DNA of 57,580 nucleotides from a bacterium (lineage in GTDB: Bacteria > SAR324 > XYD2-FULL-50-16): assembly GCA_018829445.1 (NCBI GenBank), contig JAHJTV010000058.1, positions 1 through 57,580 of the forward strand, read 5' to 3'. Both the position numbers and the translations under genes were made by a program. Position 1 is the stretch's first letter. The number at the start of each line of letters is the position of its first letter. Below the pieces are notes generated by a model. The model searched no databases. It saw nothing but the letters and a program-made list of their open reading frames with translations, and was not told the DNA's origin. Below, in pieces: positions 35,773 to 43,672 of this stretch.

Positions 35773-36654
35773 ATGAAATCAATTTATCAAACATTCGTTG
35801 TTATTCTAGTTTTACTTGGTTTAGTTCTCTCTCCTTTGATTAGCGCTGCCTCACCCAAAGAATGGCCGGAAGAAATTCGTGTGGGACTTATTCCAACTGA
35901 GGGTGGCGCAGACATTGTTGAACGATTCAAACCATTGATGGAACATTTGGAAAGAACACTTGGTATCAAAGTCAAAGGGGTTAGCGCCTCTGATTATGCC
36001 GGTATCATAACTGCAATGGCTCATAAACACCTTGAATTTGCCTATTTTGGTCCCAAATCCTATACCGAAGCTGCAGAGAAAGCTAATGCCGCAGCGATTG
36101 CTCTGGAATTGAACAAAGAAGGCGAAGCCGGATATTATGGCATTATTGTCACTCGAAAGGATTCAGGAATTAACACGATGGAACAGGCGAATGGCAAAGT
36201 GTTTGCCTTTACAGATCCTAACTCCACTTCAGGATGCTTGGTTCCCAATATTTTATTTGCCAGGGATATGCTTGTAAAACCGGAAGAATATTTCCGACAA
36301 GTTCGATTCTCGGGATCGCATGGAGCCTCGATCCTGGCAGTGAAAAACGGATCGATCGATGTTGCTGCAACAAATAATATAGACATGGATCGGATGATCG
36401 AAAAAGGCCAGGCTTCTTTGGATGATTTTAAGATTCTATGGAAATCTGAGCTCATTCCTGGAGCCCCAATGGCAGCAAGAAAAGATCTCCCCGAAAGTCT
36501 TAAGGCGGCTTTTACCGGCGCTTTAATGAGCTTCAATAGTAATAAGGAAGGATTGGAAAAACTTCAAAATGGTGGATACGCATATGCTGATGACACTACT
36601 TATGATGTGATCCGATATTTGAAACGATTAAAAGCGCAAATGGCAAAAAAATAA
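35773..36654 (+). CDS. phnD: phosphonate-binding periplasmic protein PhnD
   Basis: 293 residues. Signal peptide MKSIYQTFVVILVLLGLVLSPLISA, then IRVGLIPTEGGADIVERFKPLMEHLERTLGIKVKGVSASDYAGIITAM, typical of PhnD/PtxB-type binding proteins; FAYFGPKSYTEAAEKA is the ligand-loop region and FTDPNSTSGCLVPN the conserved phosphonate/phosphate pocket. It delivers phosphonate to PhnE. GGAG is 9 bases before the ATG. Confidence 0.95.
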   Translation: MKSIYQTFVVILVLLGLVLSPLISAASPKEWPEEIRVGLIPTEGGADIVERFKPLMEHLERTLGIKVKGVSASDYAGIITAMAHKHLEFAYFGPKSYTEAAEKANAAAIALELNKEGEAGYYGIIVTRKDSGINTMEQANGKVFAFTDPNSTSGCLVPNILFARDMLVKPEEYFRQVRFSGSHGASILAVKNGSIDVAATNNIDMDRMIEKGQASLDDFKILWKSELIPGAPMAARKDLPESLKAAFTGALMSFNSNKEGLEKLQNGGYAYADDTTYDVIRYLKRLKAQMAKK

Positions 36655-36664
36655 AGGTTGTATC

Positions 36665-37768
36665 ATGAAACAAGAAATCACCCTGGACGACATAACACCT
36701 CAAAAGAATATTAATCAAACCATCCATTTGGCAGGGATGATAGTGCTAACTCTTATTATATTGTCAGTTACATGGGTTTGGTGTGATATTCATCCGTTTA
36801 AGTTATATCAAAAGAAAGGAAACGCATTTGAGTATCTTTTTGGTCGAATACTCTCAGATGATGACAAGGCACAGGCATTGGACAGGGCAAAACGCTTTCC
36901 AAAAATCATTGCTCATGAGGAAGCAATGATTGAAATAAAAACAAAAATGGATAGACAAGGTCGACGAATGGACTCGACCCAATTGAACAAACTGGCGGAA
37001 AATCAAGCTCAGGAACAAATTGATGCAATGCCGACTGAAAAAATAGATGCGATTGTCAAAGAAGAATATGAACGTATTTTAGATGAAAAAAAAGGAGGTT
37101 TTTTTCCCCCGGAAACACATCCGAATCAATTAAAAGCCTATACCCTGGCTCTTATAGAAACCATCGCTATCGCCATTTGGGGGAGTATTTTTGCCGTCAT
37201 TTTGGCTGTCCCTGTGAGTCTTTTCGCAGCCACAAATACATTGAAAATTCTATTTCAGGGGGAGAGCTTTTTTCACAAGTCTTTACACTGGTTCTCCTAT
37301 TTTTTTGTTCGACGCTTCCTAGATTTTTGCCGAGGATTCAATGAATTTGTTATGGCATTGATTTTTGTGGCAGTGATTGGACTTGGACCATTTGCAGGTG
37401 TTTTGGCCTTGGCAATTCATACCTTTGGCATTCTTGGAAAGGTATTCAGTGAAGCTATTGAAGCCATTGAGCCTGGACAGGTTGAAGCCGTTGTTGCAAG
37501 TGGAGCGCAACCCATTCAAGTGGTTACGTTCTCTGTTTTTCCACAGGTAATGCCGCTTTTTGTCAGTTATAGTCTTCTCAGATTTGAATCGAACGTCCGC
37601 AGTGCGACGATTTTGGGATTTGTAGGGGCAGGCGGTATCGGGTTTTTAATGTTTGATAAGCTCAATGGATATCTGTACAGGGAAGTGGCAACCATGATGA
37701 TTATGGTCGTTGCCAGTGTAAGCATAATCGATTTTTTCTGCGGTAAGCTCCGTAATCGGTTCATTTAA
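36665..37768 (+). CDS. phnE: phosphonate ABC transporter permease PhnE with long N-terminal extension
   Basis: 367 residues; a plain PhnE has about 260-280. One membrane helix at about 20-38 (IHLAGMIVLTLIILSVTWVW) is followed by about 110 charged, helical residues (DKAQALDRAKRFPKIIAHEEAM, NQAQEQIDAMPTEKIDAIVKEEYERI). The normal permease core runs from about 158 (LIETIAIAIWGSIFAVILAVP) to the end, with the EAA loop in EAIEAIEPGQVEAVVASGAQPIQVVTFSVFPQVMP and SATILGFVGAGGIGF. The added part could face the periplasm and touch PhnD. It starts 10 bases after phnD. Confidence 0.93.
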   Translation: MKQEITLDDITPQKNINQTIHLAGMIVLTLIILSVTWVWCDIHPFKLYQKKGNAFEYLFGRILSDDDKAQALDRAKRFPKIIAHEEAMIEIKTKMDRQGRRMDSTQLNKLAENQAQEQIDAMPTEKIDAIVKEEYERILDEKKGGFFPPETHPNQLKAYTLALIETIAIAIWGSIFAVILAVPVSLFAATNTLKILFQGESFFHKSLHWFSYFFVRRFLDFCRGFNEFVMALIFVAVIGLGPFAGVLALAIHTFGILGKVFSEAIEAIEPGQVEAVVASGAQPIQVVTFSVFPQVMPLFVSYSLLRFESNVRSATILGFVGAGGIGFLMFDKLNGYLYREVATMMIMVVASVSIIDFFCGKLRNRFI

Positions 37769-37787
37769 CCAGTTGCTCCCCCAGATC

Positions 37788-37910
37788 ATCGGCGGTTAGT
37801 GTTTAATGGAATTGATTATGTATGATGCGAATAATCTATTCTGTTTTCCTCCTCCTTTTGCTAACCGCCGATGGTTGGATTAAACAAAATCGGCCGGTTT
37901 TTTATTTTAA
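37788..37910 (+). terminator. hairpins after phnE
   Basis: ATCGGCGGTTAG (37788-37799) and CTAACCGCCGAT (37861-37872) are perfect 12-base complements with a 61-base loop. AATCGGCCGGTTTTTT follows (about 37887-37902), giving a small GGCC step and a T-run. Together they probably end the phnCDE transcript or form a structured spacer before the next gene. Confidence 0.5.
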
Positions 37911-38075
37911 GTATTAACTTTTCTGAATAACAGCTGCTTTATGACGAACAAATTATTCCGAAAGAGCCCTTCATTATTGCAAAAAACAAGGGATTGAATC
38001 CTGGTAAAAATGTGTAAGGAATCATTGATGAGTAAAAGGTGAAATTGGAGAAATTTCAAACATTAAAAAAACCAT

Positions 38076-39737
38076 ATGAAACTTTTTATCATCGATGCAA
38101 TCGGGCCTTTTTTTGTTGGGTATAACAAAAGGGTTGTAAACTGGTCTAAAATCCCGTTTAGAAATCTTGAATGTGGAAATCATCTTGATCCCATCAAGAT
38201 AAAAATGGTGAAAGAAGCTTATTCAAAATTTTTAATAAGAATATCCGCACTTGGTTTCAATGCCATTTCCATTGATGACGTCGCACACCTGGTTGAATTC
38301 GATTTCTATCCGGAGAGTCTGAAAATCAAACTACGTGAATATAAACAGCTATACAAAACGATATTTGATCTGACCGTTCAAAAGGGTATAAAAATCTTTG
38401 TTAATACCGATATCATGTTCTTTAATCCCTTCATTGAAGGAATTGTGGGAACTTCGATAGCAAAAAACACAGAATTGTTGCAGGAAGCCTTAATCAGGGT
38501 TTTTACTGACTTTCCAATAGATGGAATTATATTTAGAATTGGCGAATGTGATGGTAGCGATGTTGTTGGAGATTTTAACAGTCGGCTTATTGTTAAGACA
38601 CCTAAAACAGCCAACAGGTTTATAAAAACCCTTTTGCCGGTTTTCGAAGAGTTTAATCAGCATTTTATTTTTAGAACCTGGACCATTGGCTCATACCCGA
38701 TTGGAGACTTAATCTGGAATCCCAAAACGTTTAAAGCAGCTTTTGCAGGCATTAACAGTCCACACTTCATTGTCTCCATGAAATACGGAGATACCGACTT
38801 TTTCAGCAACCTGGAGTTGAATCCACTGTTTTACAGCTCTAATTTCCAAACAATACTTGAACTTCAAACCAGAAGAGAGCGCGAATGCTTCGGGGCACTA
38901 CCCTACTATGTCGGATGGGATTACGAAAAATACTATAAAAAGTTGCAATTGACCAAAAAACTGGTCGGGATCTCGGTCTGGTGCCAAACCGGAGGGTGGT
39001 CACGTAATAAGGAGTTAACTTTTATTGATGACACCTCGGTTTGGAATGAGTTAAACACTGTTGCCAGTATCAAGATATTCAAAGAGGGTTGGAGTGCAAA
39101 TCAAGCTGTTGAGGGTTTCTTTTCCGATAAAGAAACATTGCTGTTTTTAGAAGGGTTTCACAATCTCCTATTTAAGATTTTGTACCCAAAAGATTTTGCA
39201 GATAAAACACTCTACTTTCGAAGAACTAGAATACCACCCTTGATGTGGCTTTCGTGGGATTATGTTTCAGTAAATCCTTTAATCAAGGCTCTTTATAGAT
39301 TTTCAAGTATCCTGGGAAGATCGACGGATGTTAACGAAAATGATATTGAAAGGATTCGCCAAATTGGTTTAGAACTAAAAATCGGGCGAATCAATTTTTA
39401 TTGTGATACATTACGGATGCTCTTATACTGCTCTCTCACAGTTTCAGGTGCCTTCTCTGAAAGCAATTTAATGGATTTGATCGACCAATATACAGCAAGA
39501 TTTCCTGGTAATAATCTAAAGTTTAAAATCACGCCGGAACGCCGTACCATTATAAATCTGGGTTGGTTGATGCCTCTATTGATCCGTAAAAACTCATCCT
39601 ATCGACTATTCGATAAAATAATGCTGAACGGCGGGTTGTCCAGGATTCAGTTAAGCTTGATGCTTGGTTTCAGCAAGGATCATCTGCCGAAGTTCGCAAA
39701 CAAAAGAGCCATGAGACCAGAGGTTCTCTTCAAATGA
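38076..39737 (+). CDS. TIM-barrel glycosidase-like protein in the phn/GAK block, function unknown
   Basis: 553 residues, cytoplasmic (no leader). The pattern is that of a (beta/alpha)8 carbohydrate enzyme: LGFNAISIDDVAHLVEFDFYP, GIKIFVNTDIMFFNP, FIFRTWTIGSYPIGDLIWNP, HFIVSMKYGDTDFFSNLELNPLF, ELQTRRERECFGALPYYVGWDYEKY, LVGISVWCQTGGWSR. This order recalls GH67-type alpha-glucuronidases and their relatives, but no family can be assigned with confidence. The C-terminal 200 residues are helical. It may act on a sugar carrying a phosphonate or phosphate. It overlaps the TIR-like/IMPase gene by four bases (ATGA), so both are made together. Confidence 0.5.
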   Translation: MKLFIIDAIGPFFVGYNKRVVNWSKIPFRNLECGNHLDPIKIKMVKEAYSKFLIRISALGFNAISIDDVAHLVEFDFYPESLKIKLREYKQLYKTIFDLTVQKGIKIFVNTDIMFFNPFIEGIVGTSIAKNTELLQEALIRVFTDFPIDGIIFRIGECDGSDVVGDFNSRLIVKTPKTANRFIKTLLPVFEEFNQHFIFRTWTIGSYPIGDLIWNPKTFKAAFAGINSPHFIVSMKYGDTDFFSNLELNPLFYSSNFQTILELQTRRERECFGALPYYVGWDYEKYYKKLQLTKKLVGISVWCQTGGWSRNKELTFIDDTSVWNELNTVASIKIFKEGWSANQAVEGFFSDKETLLFLEGFHNLLFKILYPKDFADKTLYFRRTRIPPLMWLSWDYVSVNPLIKALYRFSSILGRSTDVNENDIERIRQIGLELKIGRINFYCDTLRMLLYCSLTVSGAFSESNLMDLIDQYTARFPGNNLKFKITPERRTIINLGWLMPLLIRKNSSYRLFDKIMLNGGLSRIQLSLMLGFSKDHLPKFANKRAMRPEVLFK

Positions 39738-41050
39738 CAGCAGCTTCCATTTTTATCAGTTCTCAGTTTGACCCTGACGATGCCCAGATTGTTTCAAGGA
39801 TCTGCAATCTGTTAACAAGCTGTGGTATTTTGCCTGAACATAGCACTTATTCTCTTGGCTTTCCTGACAGAATTGTTCCCATAATTCAACAACACGAGCT
39901 ATATTGTGCCGTGCTGACAACCAAAAGCAGTGAAAAAATGCTGGCCGATGTATCCTTTGAAATAAAATCTGCTTTGTCCAGTAAGAGAAAAGTTATTGTT
40001 TTTCGCGATATACAGGTTCCTGTCCAGGGAGATTATCCAGAAAAAGTTCAGATTGTCTACCATTCGACCGCTTTACTTAAAACAAAAAATGATGATTTCT
40101 CAGAATTGACAGATCATGTAAAGGAGTTACTGACTCTCTATGGTATTAACTACTGTGACGCGCCCATTGATGGGGAAATCCTTAAAAGGTATGATTTTGC
40201 CAGAGAACAGGCACAAGTGTTGGGAAGTGCGATCCTAAGGTATTACAATGACGTATTCTACCCCAATCTTATTAAAAACAAGGCAGCCAAAAACTTTCCA
40301 ACAAGTGCCGATATAACTGCAAACAGAATAATCAGATACGAAATTGACAAAGACCCGGAGTTCTGCCGGGACACCGTCATTTCTGAAGAAGATGCAAAAG
40401 ACCCGTCAACACTTGGTAAACTTTTGGATCAGTCTGAATTTGACAGTGATTTCACCTGGGTAATTGATCCTCTGGATGGAACATTGAATTTTGCCTACAA
40501 CTTCCCCTATTTTTGTGTTTCCATTGGCGTTCTGAAAAGGTCGGAACCTGTGATCGGTATTGTTTTCAACCCAACAACCCAGGAGCTATATTGCGGTTTG
40601 AAAGGAAAACGTTCTGAATGTATCGATTTGCGGAGTGGACAGAAAAGATACCTGAACACCGACTTTGTCAAGAGAAACCTGGAAGACTGCATTGTCATGA
40701 CCCATTTGTCTACAAAGGAGAAACCACGGGTAACAACAATCAATATCCTGGACAATATTATGAGGCGATGTCGAAATGTAAGAATGCTCGGTAGTGGACA
40801 GATGTCTCTGGTTTCTATTGCTCTTGGACAGTTTGATATCTTCTTCAATTACTCAACTAACATTTGGGATGTGATTCCGGGAGCAGTTATCCTCTCGGGA
40901 GCAGGTGGTTATGCGACAACTTCCCTGGTTGAAGATACCGCTTGGGATTTACATTCACAGGGAATACTGGCTGCGTGCAATGCAAATATCGGAAAGCAGA
41001 TAAAGGAACTGCTGTTAAAAGATCTGGGAGGTGACTTCCCCCGTCTTTGA
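39734..41050 (+). CDS. TIR-like domain fused to an inositol-monophosphatase-family enzyme
   Basis: 438 residues. About 1-140: ASIFISSQFDPDDAQIVSRIC, GFPDRIVPIIQQHELYCAVLTTKSSEKMLADVSFEIKSALSSKRKVIVF, a TIR/flavodoxin-like alpha-beta pattern with a Glu (E76) where TIR NADases have theirs. About 150-435: an IMPase fold with SADITANRIIRYEI, the Glu in VISEEDAKD, metal motif WVIDPLDGTLNFAYNFPYF (about 243-261) and the second motif IWDVIPGAVILSGAGG (about 377-392; WDVIPG replaces WDxAAG). It probably removes phosphate from a small molecule; the TIR-like part may bind a nucleotide or ligand. Second gene of a two-gene unit facing the GAK-type operon. Confidence 0.7.
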   Translation: MTAASIFISSQFDPDDAQIVSRICNLLTSCGILPEHSTYSLGFPDRIVPIIQQHELYCAVLTTKSSEKMLADVSFEIKSALSSKRKVIVFRDIQVPVQGDYPEKVQIVYHSTALLKTKNDDFSELTDHVKELLTLYGINYCDAPIDGEILKRYDFAREQAQVLGSAILRYYNDVFYPNLIKNKAAKNFPTSADITANRIIRYEIDKDPEFCRDTVISEEDAKDPSTLGKLLDQSEFDSDFTWVIDPLDGTLNFAYNFPYFCVSIGVLKRSEPVIGIVFNPTTQELYCGLKGKRSECIDLRSGQKRYLNTDFVKRNLEDCIVMTHLSTKEKPRVTTINILDNIMRRCRNVRMLGSGQMSLVSIALGQFDIFFNYSTNIWDVIPGAVILSGAGGYATTSLVEDTAWDLHSQGILAACNANIGKQIKELLLKDLGGDFPRL

Positions 41051-41240
41051 ATCAAACGCTGTATCACTATCTCAATATAGCACTATCCTTTACCAGGTCT
41101 GCTTCACAGAGTTTTGTCGGTACTTTTTCAATCGACAGATTCCGGACTGTTTCAGTCAATGATCCTAATAGCATCAGGTTTATTACAGGGGATTCTGCTT
41201 TTTCCCAAGACAACCGGAAATCTGTTTTTTAATCGTTGTT

Positions 41241-41561
41241 TTACTCCGCAGTATCGTTATTGTTTTCCAAATGATTTTCAGGTTCTTTCATCTCTGGCTC
41301 TTCTGCCGAAATTTTAAGCTCTGAATCATCCTCCGAATCGCTTCCTTGACGCCATTTTAATTCAAAAGCTAAGGATTCTTTACCTTTTTTTGCAGATGCA
41401 CCTACTTCAAGCGTGACATTTTCAGCTGGCGTCAAAGTAACGTATTCCCTGTCATGTTGAATACAGGCTTTTCCCTCTTTCAAGAGTTTGATTATCTCTT
41501 CCAGATAACTTAGAGCCTGCGAAAGTTTTGTGTGCGATTTATAGGATACCTTGTTTCCCAT
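41241..41561 (-). CDS. amphi-Trp domain protein 1
   Basis: 106 residues. YKSHTKLSQALSYLEEIIKLLKEGKACIQHDREYVTLTPAENVTLEVGASAKKGKESLAFELKWRQ follows the pattern of the small amphi-Trp domain: an amphipathic helix, beta strands, and a terminal Trp in LAFELKW. A Glu/Asp/Asn-rich tail of about 35 residues is added. The domain is known from association with GAK-system kinases; its function is unknown. AAAGGA stands 6 bases before the ATG. Last gene of the six-gene minus-strand operon, 125 bases after the kinase. Confidence 0.7.
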   Translation of the reverse strand: MGNKVSYKSHTKLSQALSYLEEIIKLLKEGKACIQHDREYVTLTPAENVTLEVGASAKKGKESLAFELKWRQGSDSEDDSELKISAEEPEMKEPENHLENNNDTAE

Positions 41562-41686
41562 GATTTATCCTTTCTGATTGGTTAAAAAATCACCGAAAAA
41601 CGGTGTAAAGGCAATTATATATCTGTTTGATATTATAGCCCTGGTTTTTGCCATCAATTAAAACAGTCTATTCATCCCAAACGGAG

Positions 41687-42769
41687 CTATACGCCATTGG
41701 TCAATAATTCAAAACAAACCGTGGCGGCTTTTTCAAAATCAATACCGCCGGTCAGTTCAAATATTTTGCAGTTTTTGAGTAACTCCAAATACGCCTGATC
41801 AGAAAAATCAGTTGTGATTAAATGATCGTCCGGTTCATAAAAGAGCCCCGGATCTTTGGCAAATGCTGGAATCAAATCAGTCCGCTTCATCAACTCAATC
41901 AAATCAGGTATAAGGGGATCACCATTCCTTTTCCAATTTAAGATAATGATGCCGGACAATTCGGCTTCAAGCTCAAAAGCGTTTTTACCATAAACATCAT
42001 TTATATAGACATCATATTTCTCCTCCAGCGACCATAACTTTTCTTCAGCCATTGAAAGATATCCATGCATTTTGTCTTGTGAAATAGTCCCCTGAAGACG
42101 CTCATTCCCAAGTACCGTACCCGGGTTGATTCGGGGAAGTTTGGGCACCCCGATCATTCTGAGACTGCCATCGATCATCTTGACCATTAACCGGTCGTTG
42201 CTGATAAATTTTGTTCCCCGGTTCATGAGATGTAAAGCAAGAGTTGATTTTCCCATCCCGGAAAATCCGGAAATTGCTAGTCCTTTGCCCTGGTAGGAAA
42301 CCGCAGCTGCATGCAATAACAGGGCTTTTTGGTTTAAAATCCACTGGATAAACCGATTGATGATGAAATTGACTACCTGATTATCGTTTTCCAAGCAGGG
42401 TCCAATGGCCAGATTATTGCCGCAACCAAATAGAAACACCATGTGAGTCAGTCTTTTTCTTACAAGCAAACCATCTTCAAATTGTTGGAACTCTTCTTTT
42501 ATCTTCAATTTCCCTGGATCCGGTTGCTTGGTAGTCAGGGAAAACGGAATCTGTAGAGGCTGAGATTCAATAGCGTAAATATGAATGTCACAACCAGCGC
42601 TGTCTTCCTCTACAAATGTACTAAAATAACGCTGCAACTTTCCTATTAAGCGATCCTGGTTGGCTTGTACACGGATTCTGCAAAGTCCGAATCTAAGATT
42701 CAGACAACTACTCGGTAGATAAGATTTTACAAGTCCGTTAACAGTATCCTTTATGGTCTTTTGTATCAT
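41687..42769 (-). CDS. HprK-related kinase B (GAK-type)
   Basis: 360 residues. HPr-kinase-like P-loop: ALLLHAAAVSYQGKGLAISGFSGMGKSTLALHLMNRG (Walker A about 167-174), followed by TKFISNDRLMV with the Asp of the HprK second motif and KLPRINPGTVLGN. The N-terminal 130 residues are specific to this group (LRFGLCRIRVQANQDRLIGKLQRYF). HprK enzymes phosphorylate Ser in a partner protein; here the partner is unknown, and no HPr gene is in the window. The start ATG overlaps the stop of the ATP-grasp gene by four bases. The pairing with an ATP-grasp enzyme is the mark of the GAK system as I recall it. Confidence 0.8.
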   Translation of the reverse strand: MIQKTIKDTVNGLVKSYLPSSCLNLRFGLCRIRVQANQDRLIGKLQRYFSTFVEEDSAGCDIHIYAIESQPLQIPFSLTTKQPDPGKLKIKEEFQQFEDGLLVRKRLTHMVFLFGCGNNLAIGPCLENDNQVVNFIINRFIQWILNQKALLLHAAAVSYQGKGLAISGFSGMGKSTLALHLMNRGTKFISNDRLMVKMIDGSLRMIGVPKLPRINPGTVLGNERLQGTISQDKMHGYLSMAEEKLWSLEEKYDVYINDVYGKNAFELEAELSGIIILNWKRNGDPLIPDLIELMKRTDLIPAFAKDPGLFYEPDDHLITTDFSDQAYLELLKNCKIFELTGGIDFEKAATVCFELLTNGV

Positions 42770-43650
42770 TGTTCGATTAACCTTTGAAGGACATGATCAA
42801 CCAAAAGACCGGCTGCATTTATGTCATGCGCAACTTGCAACCCTCGAAACCCGCCAAAAGCTGAAACTTCAAATACAATCGGGCCATCAGGTGTTTCTGC
42901 AATGTCTACACAGGTATAATCCAAAGTAAACAGGGATTGAGCTCGATACGCCAGATCAATTAGATTTCCATCCGGTTCGTGGCGTTCATATTTTCCACCG
43001 GATAGGGTTGTGGTGTTCCATGAATCGTTTTGACATACTCTGGCATACGTTGCCAGGTATTTCCCTCCTAAAAAAACCATCCCCAGGTCTTTGCCCGGAA
43101 GCGAACAAAATTTCTGAATGTACATGATTCGATTGCCACTTTCCTTGAAATCTCGTATCTCATCCAGGGAGGACTCTGAGTCTTCAATCACTCTCATCCC
43201 CCTCGCCTTCGATGTGAATAACGGTTTAAAAACAGCTGTTCTAAATTTTTCAAGTGTATAAAGGGCTTCTGTTACGCTTTCTGTAACCACTGTCGGAGGA
43301 ATAGGAATGTTTCCCAGTTGCAGGGTTATAGTACAGGTAAACCGATTCAATAAACCCGCTATTTTACAGGGTTTTGAATAGATGGCAACCCCCTGGGCTT
43401 CTAAAAATCTGAGGGTTTCCAGGTGATTTATCATCTCGGGTTCATAATTGTTTGATAGCTTTTTAACCAGAATTGCATCCAAGGTAGACAGATCAAAGTC
43501 TTTAAACCAGACTTTCCCGTCTTCCAGATTTACTATTACTTCGTCCATCGATATTAACAAGCGAAAACCAGTCTTCAGATCCACTGAATCTGCCAGCATT
43601 TCCGACGACCATTTTCCTGGAATGCCAATGACACCTATTTTTTTATTCAT
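42766..43650 (-). CDS. ATP-grasp enzyme, GAK-system type
   Basis: 294 residues from ATG 43650 (MNKKIGVIGIPGKWSSEML); TTG at 43656 is less likely. A RimK/LysX-like ATP-grasp: pre-ATP-grasp part with LVKKLSNNYEPEMINHLETLRFLEAQGVAIYSKP; FKPLFTSKARGMRVIED binds nucleotide; MYIQKFCSLPGKDLGMVFLGGKYLATYAR is the central sheet; and GPIVFEVSAFGGFRGLQVAHDI gives the Mg-binding Glu and the usual end motif. Such enzymes join a carboxylate to an amine or similar group using ATP; the acceptor is unknown. It is coupled to the kinase gene (overlap) and lies 22 bases after the PhoU-kinase fusion. Confidence 0.8.
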   Translation of the reverse strand: MNKKIGVIGIPGKWSSEMLADSVDLKTGFRLLISMDEVIVNLEDGKVWFKDFDLSTLDAILVKKLSNNYEPEMINHLETLRFLEAQGVAIYSKPCKIAGLLNRFTCTITLQLGNIPIPPTVVTESVTEALYTLEKFRTAVFKPLFTSKARGMRVIEDSESSLDEIRDFKESGNRIMYIQKFCSLPGKDLGMVFLGGKYLATYARVCQNDSWNTTTLSGGKYERHEPDGNLIDLAYRAQSLFTLDYTCVDIAETPDGPIVFEVSAFGGFRGLQVAHDINAAGLLVDHVLQRLIEQ

Positions 43651-43672
43651 AACCAAAAATGTATTACACCAA

